The position numbers and the translations under genes are program-made. A stretch of 20,465 nucleotides of DNA from an uncultured Lachnospiraceae bacterium (GTDB lineage Bacteria > Bacillota > Clostridia > Lachnospirales > Lachnospiraceae): contig CAJUQB010000081.1 of NCBI GenBank assembly GCA_910588285.1, forward strand, positions 1-20,465, written 5' to 3'. Positions 1-6,903 of the stretch are shown here, one piece after another. A model generated the notes under the pieces. That model did not search any database and was not told the origin of the DNA. It was given only the letters and a program-made list of their open reading frames with translations. Positions within the stretch are counted from its first letter, which is position 1; each line of letters starts with the position of its first letter.

Positions 1-276
1 GTATACCACAATCCGGGAATAACATAAAGGTATTTGAAATCATTTATACTAGTGGATGATTGGGGTAAGTTTTCACATGAAGAAATATCTGATGATTTTG
101 GAAATGGGAATCTGGAAAGCGTATCACATGAAAAAGCGATAGAATCGGGTAGCTACCCACTGAATGACTCCGAGAAACCTTTACTTGATAATTATAGACA
201 ACTCAACCCCGCAGGCCAGGAGAAAGAAAAATTACTTTCTCCTCCCATGAGCCTAAAGAAAAAATTCAGTTTGTAA
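1..276 (+). pseudogene. Remnant of an XRE-family regulator (C-terminal tail)
   Basis: An open frame runs from a TTG at 34 to a stop at 274-276 (80 codons); the same frame has a stop at 25-27 just before it. Residues about 42-64 (PLNDSEKPLLDNYRQLNPAG, then QEK) match the tail that follows the helix-turn-helix in many Clostridial XRE regulators. No HTH domain is present and no ribosome binding site precedes the TTG. After GQEK the expected regulator helix is lost and the sequence runs into the toxin-like ATG at 247. I read it as a decayed gene fused to the neighbouring toxin locus. It could instead be a short expressed orphan ORF. The regulator assignment is from memory of family tails and is only moderately secure. 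Confidence 0.4.
218..243. other. Perfect 9-bp hairpin before the decayed toxin
   Basis: AGGAGAAAG (218-226) and CTTTCTCCT (235-243) are perfect inverted repeats with an 8-nt loop. No T-run follows, so it is not an obvious terminator. On the plus strand the left arm looks like a Shine-Dalgarno sequence and the right arm like its complement, lying 3 nt before the ATG at 247. It could hide a ribosome binding site, but this is inference. Confidence 0.4.
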
Positions 277-329
277 TTATGCTTTGTGTTGTAATAACTC
301 TTGTTGTTAATTTTAAGCACAAAAAATAG
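247..329 (+). pseudogene. Frameshifted type I toxin (holin-like small peptide), module A
   Basis: ATG at 247 reads MSLKKKFSL and stops in the original frame. If one A is restored in the A-rich stretch at 255-264, the frame becomes MSLKEKIQF, then a hydrophobic helix (VIMLCVVITLVV), then NFKHKK and a stop at 327-329. That gives 27 residues, exactly the length of the intact toxin of module B. Identical aligned positions include Met1, Ser2, Glu5, Asn22, Lys24, Lys26 and Lys27. The stop codon lies in the terminator stem, as in module B. There is no Shine-Dalgarno sequence next to the ATG and no clear promoter; the 5' part seems replaced by the XRE remnant. Most likely a dead toxin. A sequencing error in the A-run, or translation by frameshifting, is possible. 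Confidence 0.6.
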
Positions 330-362
330 CGCCTCCGTCTGGTAAACTAAGCGCTATTTTTT
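321..362. terminator. Bidirectional terminator shared by toxin A and its antisense RNA
   Basis: AAAAAATAGCGC (321-332) pairs perfectly with GCGCTATTTTTT (351-362), loop of 18 nt. Both strands present a GC stem followed by a T-run, so it can end the toxin transcript on plus and the antisense RNA on minus. Confidence 0.85.
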
Positions 363-413
363 ATAACCTTAATTCCGGCGGCTAGGTGTACTCTAGCTTT
401 CGGCTCTCTTGTT
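321..413 (-). ncRNA. Predicted antisense antitoxin RNA, module A
   Basis: A small RNA of about 93 nt is predicted from a start near 413 to the shared terminator at 321-362. The sequence just after its promoter (AACAAGAGAGCCGAAAG on minus) closely matches that of module B (AACAAGGGAGCCGGAAG), so the two RNAs are paralogues. It converges on, and overlaps, the 3' end of toxin A, the arrangement known for txpA/ratA and bsrG/SR4 type I systems. No ORF with a ribosome binding site was seen in it. Its ends are inferred from the promoter and terminator, not measured. Confidence 0.6.
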
Positions 414-419
414 ACGTCT

Positions 420-448
420 ATTATATGACATCATATAGATTTTGCAAC
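420..448 (-). promoter_or_regulatory. Promoter of antisense RNA A
   Basis: On the minus strand, -35 TTGCAA (442-447) and -10 TATAAT (420-425) are 16 nt apart, or GTTGCA (443-448) with 17 nt. The layout is the same as for module B. Confidence 0.65.
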
Positions 449-469
449 CAGATTTTTGCTCTTTGACAA

Positions 470-538
470 TATAATAGGCTTACCAGGGAAGCCGGGGGAC
501 GTGCTCTCACCCATCCGAGACCTTACGGAAGGTGGTGA
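470..538 (+). promoter_or_regulatory. Toxin B -10 box and leader with occluded Shine-Dalgarno
   Basis: TATAAT lies at 470-475; no good -35 is seen at the usual distance. In the leader, CCTT (521-524) can pair with AAGG (529-532) around ACGG, and TCACC (507-511) with GGTGA (534-538). Together these fold the AAGGTGG ribosome binding site into a stem, as in other type I toxin messages where translation is self-limited. The pairing was worked out by eye. Confidence 0.5.
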
Positions 539-543
539 TTATT

Positions 544-627
544 ATGAGTACATACGAGGAGTTCATCATTATTCTGACCATGGGTCTTTTAATCGTTGAA
601 ATTCTGAATCTGAAAAATAAGAAATAG
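544..627 (+). CDS. Type I toxin, 27-aa holin-like membrane peptide, module B
   Basis: The peptide begins MSTYEEF, continues with a hydrophobic helix (IIILTMGLLIVEIL) and ends in the charged tail NLKNKK. This is the form of the 'putative holin-like toxin' peptides of Firmicutes type I toxin-antitoxin systems, which insert into the membrane and depolarise it when over-produced. An AAGGTGG ribosome binding site at 529-535 precedes the ATG by 8 nt and is predicted to be folded away. The stop codon is inside the shared terminator stem. The antisense RNA on the opposite strand meets it at the 3' end. The family call rests on remembered consensus and on context; toxicity is inferred. Confidence 0.75.
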   Translation: MSTYEEFIIILTMGLLIVEILNLKNKK

Positions 628-663
628 CCGTCCTGCTCTCGTCAAAGTTTAGGAACGGCTATT
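623..663. terminator. Bidirectional terminator shared by toxin B and its antisense RNA
   Basis: AATAGCCGTCCT (623-634) pairs with AGGAACGGCTATT (651-663) with one bulged base; the loop is about 16 nt. Short T-rich tails lie on both sides. Confidence 0.75.
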
Positions 664-726
664 CTTAGCTAATTACTTTATAACGCCGGGTCGGGTGATT
701 CGCACTCACCTTCCGGCTCCCTTGTT
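623..726 (-). ncRNA. Predicted antisense antitoxin RNA, module B
   Basis: A roughly 104-nt RNA is predicted from a start near 726 to the shared terminator. It contains an internal stem, GCCGGaAGGTGA against TCACCCgaCCCGGC (minus strand, about 680-717). It overlaps the 3' end of the toxin B message, where base pairing would block the toxin or trigger RNase III cleavage, as shown for related systems. Ends are inferred from promoter and terminator. Confidence 0.7.
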
Positions 727-732
727 AAGTTT

Positions 733-761
733 ATTATATGACAACTCCTCATAAATTGCAA
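733..761 (-). promoter_or_regulatory. Promoter of antisense RNA B
   Basis: On the minus strand, TTGCAA (756-761), a 17-nt spacer and TATAAT (733-738): a strong sigma-A-type promoter, as expected for an antitoxin RNA that must exceed its target. Confidence 0.75.
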
Positions 762-772
762 CACTAAAATTT

Positions 773-804
773 GGAGCTGTCCAGGTCGCACCCCAGGCAG
801 CTCC
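773..804. other. Isolated hairpin upstream of antisense RNA B
   Basis: GGAGCTGtCC (773-782) pairs with GGCAGCTCC (796-804). It lies in the 364-base stretch between the toxin and the histidine kinase gene (628-991), which otherwise holds only antisense RNA B, its promoter and the kinase terminator. Role unknown; on minus it is followed by AAATTTTAG, a weak terminator tail at best. Confidence 0.35.
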
Positions 805-905
805 GGCAGCCAAATGGACTGTCAATAGCTTAACCCAGAGTGAAACCAACCATTTTCTATCCTATTTAAATTTTTCTTAAGAGGCATATCAGTTTTCCCT
901 TCAAA

Positions 906-941
906 AATCCCCGAACTATGCTGCAACACGATTCGGGGATT
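906..941 (-). terminator. Terminator of the two-component operon
   Basis: AATCCCCGAA (906-915) and TTCGGGGATT (932-941) form a perfect 10-bp stem. On minus it is followed by a short T-run, about 50 nt after the kinase stop. Confidence 0.85.
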
Positions 942-991
942 CATTCCTTGTCCGCATGGACTTGTGACTACAAAAATTTTATCTTATGATG

Positions 992-2287
992 TTAAGAAAA
1001 CATCGGAAACTGCACAATCGCCTTAAACTGATCGCAATCCAGCTGCAGGTCAAATTCCCCGCCCATGGCCCGGCTGTAGGTGCTGACAATAGCCAGGCCC
1101 AGGCCGTTCCCATCGCTGCTGCGGGCCTTGTCTGCCCGGGCAAACCGTTCCACAATATCCTCCTTGGTAAAATCAATGGGATAGCCCGCCGTATTGGTCA
1201 CCTCCAGCTTCACCTGGAAATTCTCTACTTGAGTTTTTACAAAGACCCGGGTTCCCTTTGCCGCATATTTCATAGTATTCTCCAGCAGATTCTGGCAGAT
1301 GCGGTACATATAGCTGTTATCCGCCACAAATCGGGTGTCCTCCTCGGTCAGCAGCGTCACATACTCTAAGCCTGAGGATTTTATCTGGTCCTCCATATCT
1401 GCAAATACCTGCCCTACCAGACGGTTCATCCGAATCTCCTGCTTCTGAAACTCAATATTGCCGCTGCTGGCCTTGGCCAGGGCAAACAGGCTTTCAATCA
1501 TTTCCTTCAGCTTCTGGGCACGCTTGGCAATCACCTCCAGATAATCCCGGGAGGTATCCCCAAGATCCTCCTTTTTCAGCAGCTCCAGATACCCTACCAT
1601 GGAGGTCAGAGGCGTTTTCAGGTCATGGGACACATTGGTAATCAGGTCAATGCGCAGCTGGTCGCTGTGGGAGATCCGCTCCTTGCTGGTGCGCTCTACC
1701 TCCAGGGCATGGCGCAGGCTCTCCTGGTTGATGGACTCCATCCGGTCCATCAAAAGATCCAGCTGCAGCTGCATAAAATACTGCAGGATCTGACGGGCCA
1801 CCGTCCACTGCAGAACCAGTGTAGCGATCATCAGATAGCCCGGCGCATAATTCCGGGCCCAACCCCAATAGCCATAATAATAGTTCATCACCCGGTCAAA
1901 AAACCAGGCTGCCAGCACTGCCAGAATCAAAAATACAACCAGGAACACCTGCTGCTGAAAACGCCTTTTCCGTTTCCACTCCTGATAGAAATTCTCATCC
2001 CTTGGTATCCATCCCCGGTAAGCTGCAGGAATAATCATCCCCAGCAGGAGGATCTGCATCACCACAAAGGCCGCATTCGCGCCAAAGCCCATCTGCCATA
2101 CCTGCACGGTCCGGTATCCTCCCAGCAGGGCCGGCAGGAGAAGCACCAGCCCTGCCAGAAACAGAGCCGCTCCCAGCACTCCGCGGACCCGTTTGATCAT
2201 AGACGAGCCCGGATTGATATCAAAAAAATCCACCATAAATTTATGCAGACGTCTGCCCTTACTCGTATTTTTCCATTTTGTAGCCAA
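992..2287 (-). CDS. VanS/PhoR-like sensor histidine kinase
   Basis: A 431-residue inner-membrane kinase. Four hydrophobic segments lie at about 38-57, 69-90, 113-130 and 150-166. The dimerisation box has the phospho-acceptor His221 in NVSHDLKTPLTS. The ATPase domain shows the N box (CQNLLENTMKYA, 331-342), F box (ERFARAD, 380-386) and G2 box (GNGLGLAIV, 393-401). The G1 position reads TNTAG rather than DxGxG, a variant also seen in VanS-like kinases. The extracellular loops are short, so the signal may be sensed in the membrane. The TTG start at 2287 has AAGGTGG 9 nt upstream and overlaps the regulator gene by 29 bp; an ATG at 2236 is the alternative. A perfect palindrome, GCAGACGTCTGC (2245-2256), lies between the two starts. 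Ligand and targets are unknown; no vanHAX genes are near. Confidence 0.9.
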   Translation of the reverse strand: MATKWKNTSKGRRLHKFMVDFFDINPGSSMIKRVRGVLGAALFLAGLVLLLPALLGGYRTVQVWQMGFGANAAFVVMQILLLGMIIPAAYRGWIPRDENFYQEWKRKRRFQQQVFLVVFLILAVLAAWFFDRVMNYYYGYWGWARNYAPGYLMIATLVLQWTVARQILQYFMQLQLDLLMDRMESINQESLRHALEVERTSKERISHSDQLRIDLITNVSHDLKTPLTSMVGYLELLKKEDLGDTSRDYLEVIAKRAQKLKEMIESLFALAKASSGNIEFQKQEIRMNRLVGQVFADMEDQIKSSGLEYVTLLTEEDTRFVADNSYMYRICQNLLENTMKYAAKGTRVFVKTQVENFQVKLEVTNTAGYPIDFTKEDIVERFARADKARSSDGNGLGLAIVSTYSRAMGGEFDLQLDCDQFKAIVQFPMFS

Positions 2288-2963
2288 TGCCCCACACCAC
2301 CTTTACATATCTTGGATTCTTGGTATCAATCTCTATCTTCTCGCGAATGTGGCGGATATGCACCATCACCGTATTCTCCACCGTGTAATCCGCCGTCTCC
2401 TCCCAGACCTTTTCATAGATCTGCTCTGCGGAGAACACCTGCCCCAAATGCTCCATAAACAGGCTGACAATCTTATATTCCGTGGCCGTAAGCTTAACCT
2501 CTTCCCCCTCCACAATAATAATCCGCTGACGCTTGTCCAGCACCAGGCCTCCATTTACGATGGTGTCCTCATTGGCCTGGGGCGCGCCCCCGCCCCAGGC
2601 ATTGTATCTGCGCAGCTGGGCCTGTACCCGTGCAATCAGCTCCCCGGGATTGTAGGGCTTGCCGATATAGTCGTCTGCCCCCAGCACCAAACCGGAGATC
2701 TTGTCGCTCTCCTCGGACTTGGCAGAAAGGATAATCACTGGTATCTTATGGGTTTCCCGCAGCTTCATCAATGCGGAAAGGCCATTCAGCCGGGGCATCA
2801 TCACGTCCAGCAGGATCAGATCAATCTTGTTCTGCTCCAGCTTTTCCAATGCCTCCAGGCCGTCGTAGGCCTTCACCACCTGATAGCCCTCAAATTTTAA
2901 TAATTCACTGATGGAATATACAATTTCCTGATTATCGTCCACCACTAATATGGTCTCATTCAC
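2259..2963 (-). CDS. OmpR/PhoB-family response regulator (VanR-like)
   Basis: A 234-residue two-domain regulator. The receiver domain (1-115) has the acid pair Asp9/Asp10, phospho-acceptor Asp53 in LLDVMMP, Ser80 and Lys102. After a Gly-rich linker (about 124-126), residues 130-234 form a winged helix with the usual features LTATEYKIVSLF and NTVMVHIRHIREKI. It is phosphorylated by the kinase encoded just after it and then binds DNA. The GTG start has an AGGAGG 10 nt upstream. In the 5' region an imperfect dyad, GTATTTT...AAAAGTAC (2992-3011), overlaps a possible -10 and might be an autoregulatory site; I could not assign a clear -35. Confidence 0.93.
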   Translation of the reverse strand: MNETILVVDDNQEIVYSISELLKFEGYQVVKAYDGLEALEKLEQNKIDLILLDVMMPRLNGLSALMKLRETHKIPVIILSAKSEESDKISGLVLGADDYIGKPYNPGELIARVQAQLRRYNAWGGGAPQANEDTIVNGGLVLDKRQRIIIVEGEEVKLTATEYKIVSLFMEHLGQVFSAEQIYEKVWEETADYTVENTVMVHIRHIREKIEIDTKNPRYVKVVWGIGYKMEKYE

Positions 2964-3126
2964 TGTTTTCTGCCTCCTGTTTCCTGATTCTGTATTTTAC
3001 TATAAAAGTACAGCATTAAAATTTCATGAATGCATTTCTTAAATTTCTCTTATATTTACAAATGCTATTTTATCGAATCTTTTTGAAAAAATCCAGTCCT
3101 GTCTTTGCTCTTTTTTCTCCGCCCCC

Positions 3127-3155
3127 TTGTGTTATCCCTTTTTTTGACGTAAAAT
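3127..3155 (+). promoter_or_regulatory. Candidate dapF-murE promoter
   Basis: TTGTGT (3127-3132), a 17-nt spacer and TAAAAT (3150-3155). It lies 62 nt before the dapF start and is the best sigma-A-like site in the divergent region with the two-component operon (2964-3216). Confidence 0.5.
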
Positions 3156-3216
3156 AGAGCATAGAAACAAAATTTTGGAATTATCATATATTATTAAGGA
3201 TATGGAGGTACACAAT

Positions 3217-4050
3217 ATGCGCTTTACCAAAATGCATGGCTGTGGCAATGATTACATTTATGTAAACTGTATGGAACACATGCTGGAGAACCCTGGGGAG
3301 GTCTCTAAAATTGTCAGCGACCGGCACATGGGAATCGGCTCCGACGGACTGATCCTGATCTGCCCCTCTAAAAAGGCTGATTTCGAGATGCAGATGTTCA
3401 ATGCCGACGGCTCTGAGGGAGAGATGTGCGGCAATGGCATCCGCTGCGTCGCCAAATACGTCTACGACAGGAAGCTCACGGACAAGACACAGATTTCCGT
3501 TGATACCAAGGCAGGCATCAAATATCTGGACCTGACCCTGGAGGACGGAAAGGTATCCCAGGTCCGGGTGGATATGGGAGAACCGATTCTGGATGCTGCC
3601 AGAATTCCGGTTTCTTATGACAAGGAGCAGGTAATCCGTGAGCCCATTGAGGTCAACGGGCGTACCTGGGAGATGACCTGCGTGTCCATGGGGAATCCCC
3701 ATGCTGTTGTGTACGTTCCGGATGCCGCCAGCTTTGAGATCGAGAAATACGGCCCCTATTTTGAGAATCACAAGCTGTTTCCCAAGCGCACCAACACGGA
3801 ATTTGTCCAGGTTATCAGCCGCAATGAGATCAATATGCGGGTCTGGGAGCGGGGCGCCAATGAAACCCTGGCCTGCGGAACCGGAACCTGCGCCTGTGTG
3901 ATGGCCTCTATTTTAAATGATTATGTGGATCACCAGGTTCTGGTTCATCTTAGGGGCGGGGATCTGACCATTGAATATGATGAGAAAACCAACCATATCT
4001 TTATGACAGGCCCTGCTACCACAGTATTTGACGGCGAGATTGATCTGTAG
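3217..4050 (+). CDS. dapF: Diaminopimelate epimerase
   Basis: This cytoplasmic, cofactor-free enzyme converts LL- to meso-diaminopimelate, for lysine and peptidoglycan synthesis. The 277-residue length is normal for the family. The two catalytic cysteines are visible: Cys71 in EMCGNGIRCVAKY and Cys220 in ETLACGTGTCA. Other family motifs are HGCGNDY (7-13), GSDGLI (41-46) and FNADGSEGEMCGNG. I chose ATG 3217 because GGAGG lies 8 nt before it and because MRFTKMHGCGNDY is the usual N-terminus; an upstream in-frame start at 3175 would add 14 residues with no homology. It is followed 13 nt later by murE, so product and user of meso-DAP are co-expressed. Confidence 0.97.
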   Translation: MRFTKMHGCGNDYIYVNCMEHMLENPGEVSKIVSDRHMGIGSDGLILICPSKKADFEMQMFNADGSEGEMCGNGIRCVAKYVYDRKLTDKTQISVDTKAGIKYLDLTLEDGKVSQVRVDMGEPILDAARIPVSYDKEQVIREPIEVNGRTWEMTCVSMGNPHAVVYVPDAASFEIEKYGPYFENHKLFPKRTNTEFVQVISRNEINMRVWERGANETLACGTGTCACVMASILNDYVDHQVLVHLRGGDLTIEYDEKTNHIFMTGPATTVFDGEIDL

Positions 4051-4063
4051 GAAGGAACGATAC

Positions 4064-5533
4064 ATGAAGCTTGAATCATTATTAGAGGAGCTTTCCTATG
4101 AGCTGAAAAAGGGAAGTATTGACACCAGAATCACCACGCTGGTATACGATTCCAGAAAGGTGGAGCCAGGCTCCGTCTTTGTATGTATCTCCGGCACCAA
4201 GCTGGATGCCCATGATTTTATTGAGGACACTGCCAGGGCCGGCGCTGCTGCCGTTGTTGTGGAAAAGGATGTGGAGGTGACTGCTGATATCACAGTTATC
4301 CGGGTAGCAGATACCCGCCTGGCTCTGGCCTGCATGTCTGCCGCCTACTTTGGCCATCCGGCCCGCCGCTTAAAGACCATCGGCATTACCGGTACAAAGG
4401 GAAAGACCACTACCACATACATGGTAAAATCCATCCTGGAGACCTCCGGGATCCCCACAGGTCTCATCGGAACCATTGAGGTGATCATTGGAGACACTCA
4501 TATCCATGCGGAGAATACTACTCCGGAATCTTACCAGCTGCAGGAATATCTGGCCCAGATGGTGGAAGCAGGCCTGGAGGCTGTGGTTATGGAGGTTTCC
4601 TCCCAGGGGCTGATGCTGCACCGGGTATCCGGCTTTGTCTTTGATTACGGCGTATTCACCAATCTGGAGCCGGATCATATCGGTGAGAATGAGCACAGGG
4701 ATTTTGCCCACTATCTCCACTGTAAGAGCCTGCTGTTCCGCCAGTGCAGGCAGGGCATCTTCAATGCTGACAGCGAGCATTTCCAGGAGATTCTTGCCGG
4801 CCATACCTGCCAGGTACAGACCTACGGCTTTTCTCCGGAATGCGACTTTTATCCCGAGGACCTGGAGCTGTTCCGCACTGCCGATATCACCGGCCTGCGG
4901 TATCATTTACGCGGGCTGATGGAGCTGGAGGTGGAGCTGAATGTCCCGGGACGCTTCAATGTATACAATTCCCTGGCTGCCATTGCCATCTGCCATCACT
5001 TTGGCGTACCGGCAGAGCAGCTGAAGGCAGCCCTGGCCTCGGTTCACGTAAAAGGCCGGCTGGAGATTGTGCCAACCCTGCCCCATGTTACGGTAATGAT
5101 TGATTATGCCCACAATGCCATGGCCCTGGAGAGCCTGCTGACCACTTTGCGGGAATATGAGCCGGGGCGGCTGATCTGCCTCTTTGGCTGCGGCGGCAAC
5201 CGAGCCAGAGCCCGCCGTTTTGAGATGGGCGAGGTTTCCTCACGGCTGGCAGACATCACAGTAGTTACCTCCGACAACCCGCGCTTTGAGGATCCCATGG
5301 ATATCATCCAGGATATTCTGACGGGCGTTGCCCGGGCAGACGGGGAATCCGTCACAATCCCTGACCGGCAGGATGCTGTCATCTGGTGTCTGGAACAGGC
5401 AAAGCCCGGCGATATGATTGTGCTGGCCGGCAAGGGGCATGAAGATTATCAGGAAATTAAGGGTGTGAAGCATCATATGGATGAGCGGGAGCTGATCTAC
5501 AATGCGCTTCATTTGGTTCAGAAAAAGCTTTGA
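4064..5533 (+). CDS. murE: UDP-MurNAc-tripeptide ligase MurE, meso-DAP type
   Basis: MurE adds the third residue of the peptidoglycan stem peptide to UDP-MurNAc-L-Ala-D-Glu, using ATP, in the cytoplasm. The 489 residues contain the N-terminal YDSRKVEPGSVFVCISG (28-44), the P-loop GITGTKGKTTTT (107-118), a likely carbamylated Lys221 in HCKSLLF, and the C-terminal domain with DNPRFEDP (404-411) and GKGHEDYQ (456-463). DNPR is the signature of meso-DAP-adding enzymes, rather than the lysine-adding DNPA type, and agrees with dapF upstream. The central motif is unusual: DHIGENEH in place of the common DHLDxH. Start ATG 4064 follows GGAAGG by 8 nt. Some genomes carry a second MurE, so this may not be the only one. 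Confidence 0.93.
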   Translation: MKLESLLEELSYELKKGSIDTRITTLVYDSRKVEPGSVFVCISGTKLDAHDFIEDTARAGAAAVVVEKDVEVTADITVIRVADTRLALACMSAAYFGHPARRLKTIGITGTKGKTTTTYMVKSILETSGIPTGLIGTIEVIIGDTHIHAENTTPESYQLQEYLAQMVEAGLEAVVMEVSSQGLMLHRVSGFVFDYGVFTNLEPDHIGENEHRDFAHYLHCKSLLFRQCRQGIFNADSEHFQEILAGHTCQVQTYGFSPECDFYPEDLELFRTADITGLRYHLRGLMELEVELNVPGRFNVYNSLAAIAICHHFGVPAEQLKAALASVHVKGRLEIVPTLPHVTVMIDYAHNAMALESLLTTLREYEPGRLICLFGCGGNRARARRFEMGEVSSRLADITVVTSDNPRFEDPMDIIQDILTGVARADGESVTIPDRQDAVIWCLEQAKPGDMIVLAGKGHEDYQEIKGVKHHMDERELIYNALHLVQKKL

Positions 5534-5537
5534 ATGT

Positions 5538-5570
5538 AAGAGGAAGGGAGCGGTTGTCTCCCTTCCTCTT
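5538..5570 (+). terminator. Terminator after murE
   Basis: AAGAGGAAGGGAG (5538-5550) and CTCCCTTCCTCTT (5558-5570) form a perfect 13-bp stem with a 7-nt loop. It starts 4 nt after the stop; the T-tail (GTATTGTGTCTTATTT) is interrupted. Confidence 0.8.
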
Positions 5571-5602
5571 GTATTGTGTCTTATTTGACAGAGATCCCTC
5601 CC

Positions 5603-5630
5603 TTGACAAATGTCTTCTATATGCTATAAT
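5603..5630 (+). promoter_or_regulatory. Aminotransferase promoter
   Basis: Consensus TTGACA (5603-5608) and TATAAT (5625-5630) with a 16-nt spacer: the best sigma-A promoter in the window. The leader before the ATG is about 64 nt. Confidence 0.85.
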
Positions 5631-5662
5631 ATTTCAGAACATTAACGTGTTGACGTACATTT

Positions 5663-5685
5663 CCGGTTGAAGGCGCTTCAACTGG
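5663..5685 (+). promoter_or_regulatory. Leader hairpin before the aminotransferase
   Basis: CCGGTTGAAG (5663-5672) pairs with CTTCAACTGG (5676-5685), a 10-bp stem (one G-U) with a 3-nt loop. It ends 3 nt before the AGGAGG at 5689-5694. It may stabilise the message, modulate translation or be a repressor dyad; there is no T-run. Confidence 0.5.
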
Positions 5686-5700
5686 TTGAGGAGGATTATT

Positions 5701-6903
5701 ATGGTTTCAAATCGAATGAAAACATCCCTGGAGAATGCCATCAGCATCCGCGATATTTTTGAAGAGGGGAAGAAAATGGCCGCAATCTACGGCAAGGAGA
5801 ATATTTTTAATTTCAGCATCGGCAATCCCAGCGTGGCCCCGCCTGCTGCTGTAAACGAAGCCATGAAGGAGGTTCTGGATACAGAGGATGCCCTGACCCT
5901 TCACGGCTATCCGGCCAATGTCGGCCATCCGGATGTCCGCACCAGGGTTGCTGAATACCTGAACAAAAGCTATGACACCAGCTACACCATGGACAACATC
6001 ATTATGACCAGCGGCGCTGCCTCTGCCATTGCCATTCTGTGCAACACCTTCCTGGATTATGGGGATGAGGTCATTACCTTTGCGCCCTATTTCTGGGAAT
6101 ACAAGAGCTATGTGGAATCCTTTTACGGCAAGCTGGTTCCGGCCCTCTGCGACCAGAAGACCCTGCAGCCGGATCCCGCAACCTTTGAAGCAGCCTTTTC
6201 CGAAAAGACCAAATTTGTGCTGATCAATACCCCCAACAACCCCACTGGGGCTGTCTATACGGAGGAATCGATCCAAAAGGTTGCCAGGATTCTGGAACAA
6301 AAGGAAAAGGAATACGGCCATCCCATTTACCTGATCTCCGATGAGCCCTACCGAAATCTGGCATATGGAGGGGTAAAGGTTCCCTACCTGCCCCATTTTT
6401 ACCACAACACGATTGTAGTGTACTCCTACAGCAAGACCCTGTCCATTCCCGGAGAGCGCATCGGCTACATTGCCATGGAGTCCACAGTAGATGGATTTGA
6501 GGAGATTTTTGCCACTGCAACAGCCTCCATTCGGTATCTAGGCTACGTAAATGCACCCTCGCTCCAGCAGAAAATACTGCTGAAATGCGTGGATGCATCT
6601 GTTGATATTAGTATCTACGAGAAGACCAGAGATGTCCTTTATGAGGGATTGACCGGGATGGGATATGAATGCATCCATCCGGACGGGGCCTTCTATCTGT
6701 TTATGAAGGCTTTGGAGGAGGATGACGCCAGGTTCTGCGCCGAAGCCAAAAAGGAAAGGATCATCATGGCTCCCGGCTCCGCCTTCTATGGGCCCGGCTG
6801 GGTACGAATCTCCTACTGTGTGCCCTTTGAAGTGGCAAAGGCAAGCCTGCCGGGTTTTGCCCATCTGAAGGAGCGATATGAAGCTATCCCAGCCGATTTG
6901 TAA
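5701..6903 (+). CDS. Class I/II PLP-dependent aminotransferase
   Basis: A 400-residue fold-type I aminotransferase of the AspC/AspB-like group, transferring amino groups between an amino acid and a 2-oxo acid in the cytoplasm. Family landmarks are FSIGNPSVAPP (38-48), the phosphate-side TSGAASAI (103-110), NTPNNPTGAVY (176-186), SDEPYRNL (213-220) and the PLP lysine Lys245 in YSYSKTLSIPGERIGY. A carboxylate-binding Arg sits in GWVRISYC near the C-terminus. ATG 5701 has AGGAGG 7 nt upstream; the in-frame ATG at 5686 lies before that site and is unlikely. The gene has its own promoter. Its closeness to dapF-murE suggests amino-acid or DAP-related nitrogen metabolism, but the substrate cannot be read from the sequence. 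Confidence 0.9.
   Translation: MVSNRMKTSLENAISIRDIFEEGKKMAAIYGKENIFNFSIGNPSVAPPAAVNEAMKEVLDTEDALTLHGYPANVGHPDVRTRVAEYLNKSYDTSYTMDNIIMTSGAASAIAILCNTFLDYGDEVITFAPYFWEYKSYVESFYGKLVPALCDQKTLQPDPATFEAAFSEKTKFVLINTPNNPTGAVYTEESIQKVARILEQKEKEYGHPIYLISDEPYRNLAYGGVKVPYLPHFYHNTIVVYSYSKTLSIPGERIGYIAMESTVDGFEEIFATATASIRYLGYVNAPSLQQKILLKCVDASVDISIYEKTRDVLYEGLTGMGYECIHPDGAFYLFMKALEEDDARFCAEAKKERIIMAPGSAFYGPGWVRISYCVPFEVAKASLPGFAHLKERYEAIPADL

Noticed and set aside
1..765. CRISPR array or phage element around the small repeats
   Set aside because: The repeated parts are two paralogous antisense RNA modules, not evenly spaced repeats, and no phage or Cas genes are present.
1625..2900. Plus-strand frames opposite the two-component genes
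   Set aside because: Low-complexity composition and no family match; the minus strand encodes clear kinase and regulator motifs.
992..2963. Vancomycin-resistance cluster (VanR/VanS likeness)
   Set aside because: No vanH, ligase or vanX genes are nearby; the likeness is only at the level of the general sensor-regulator family.
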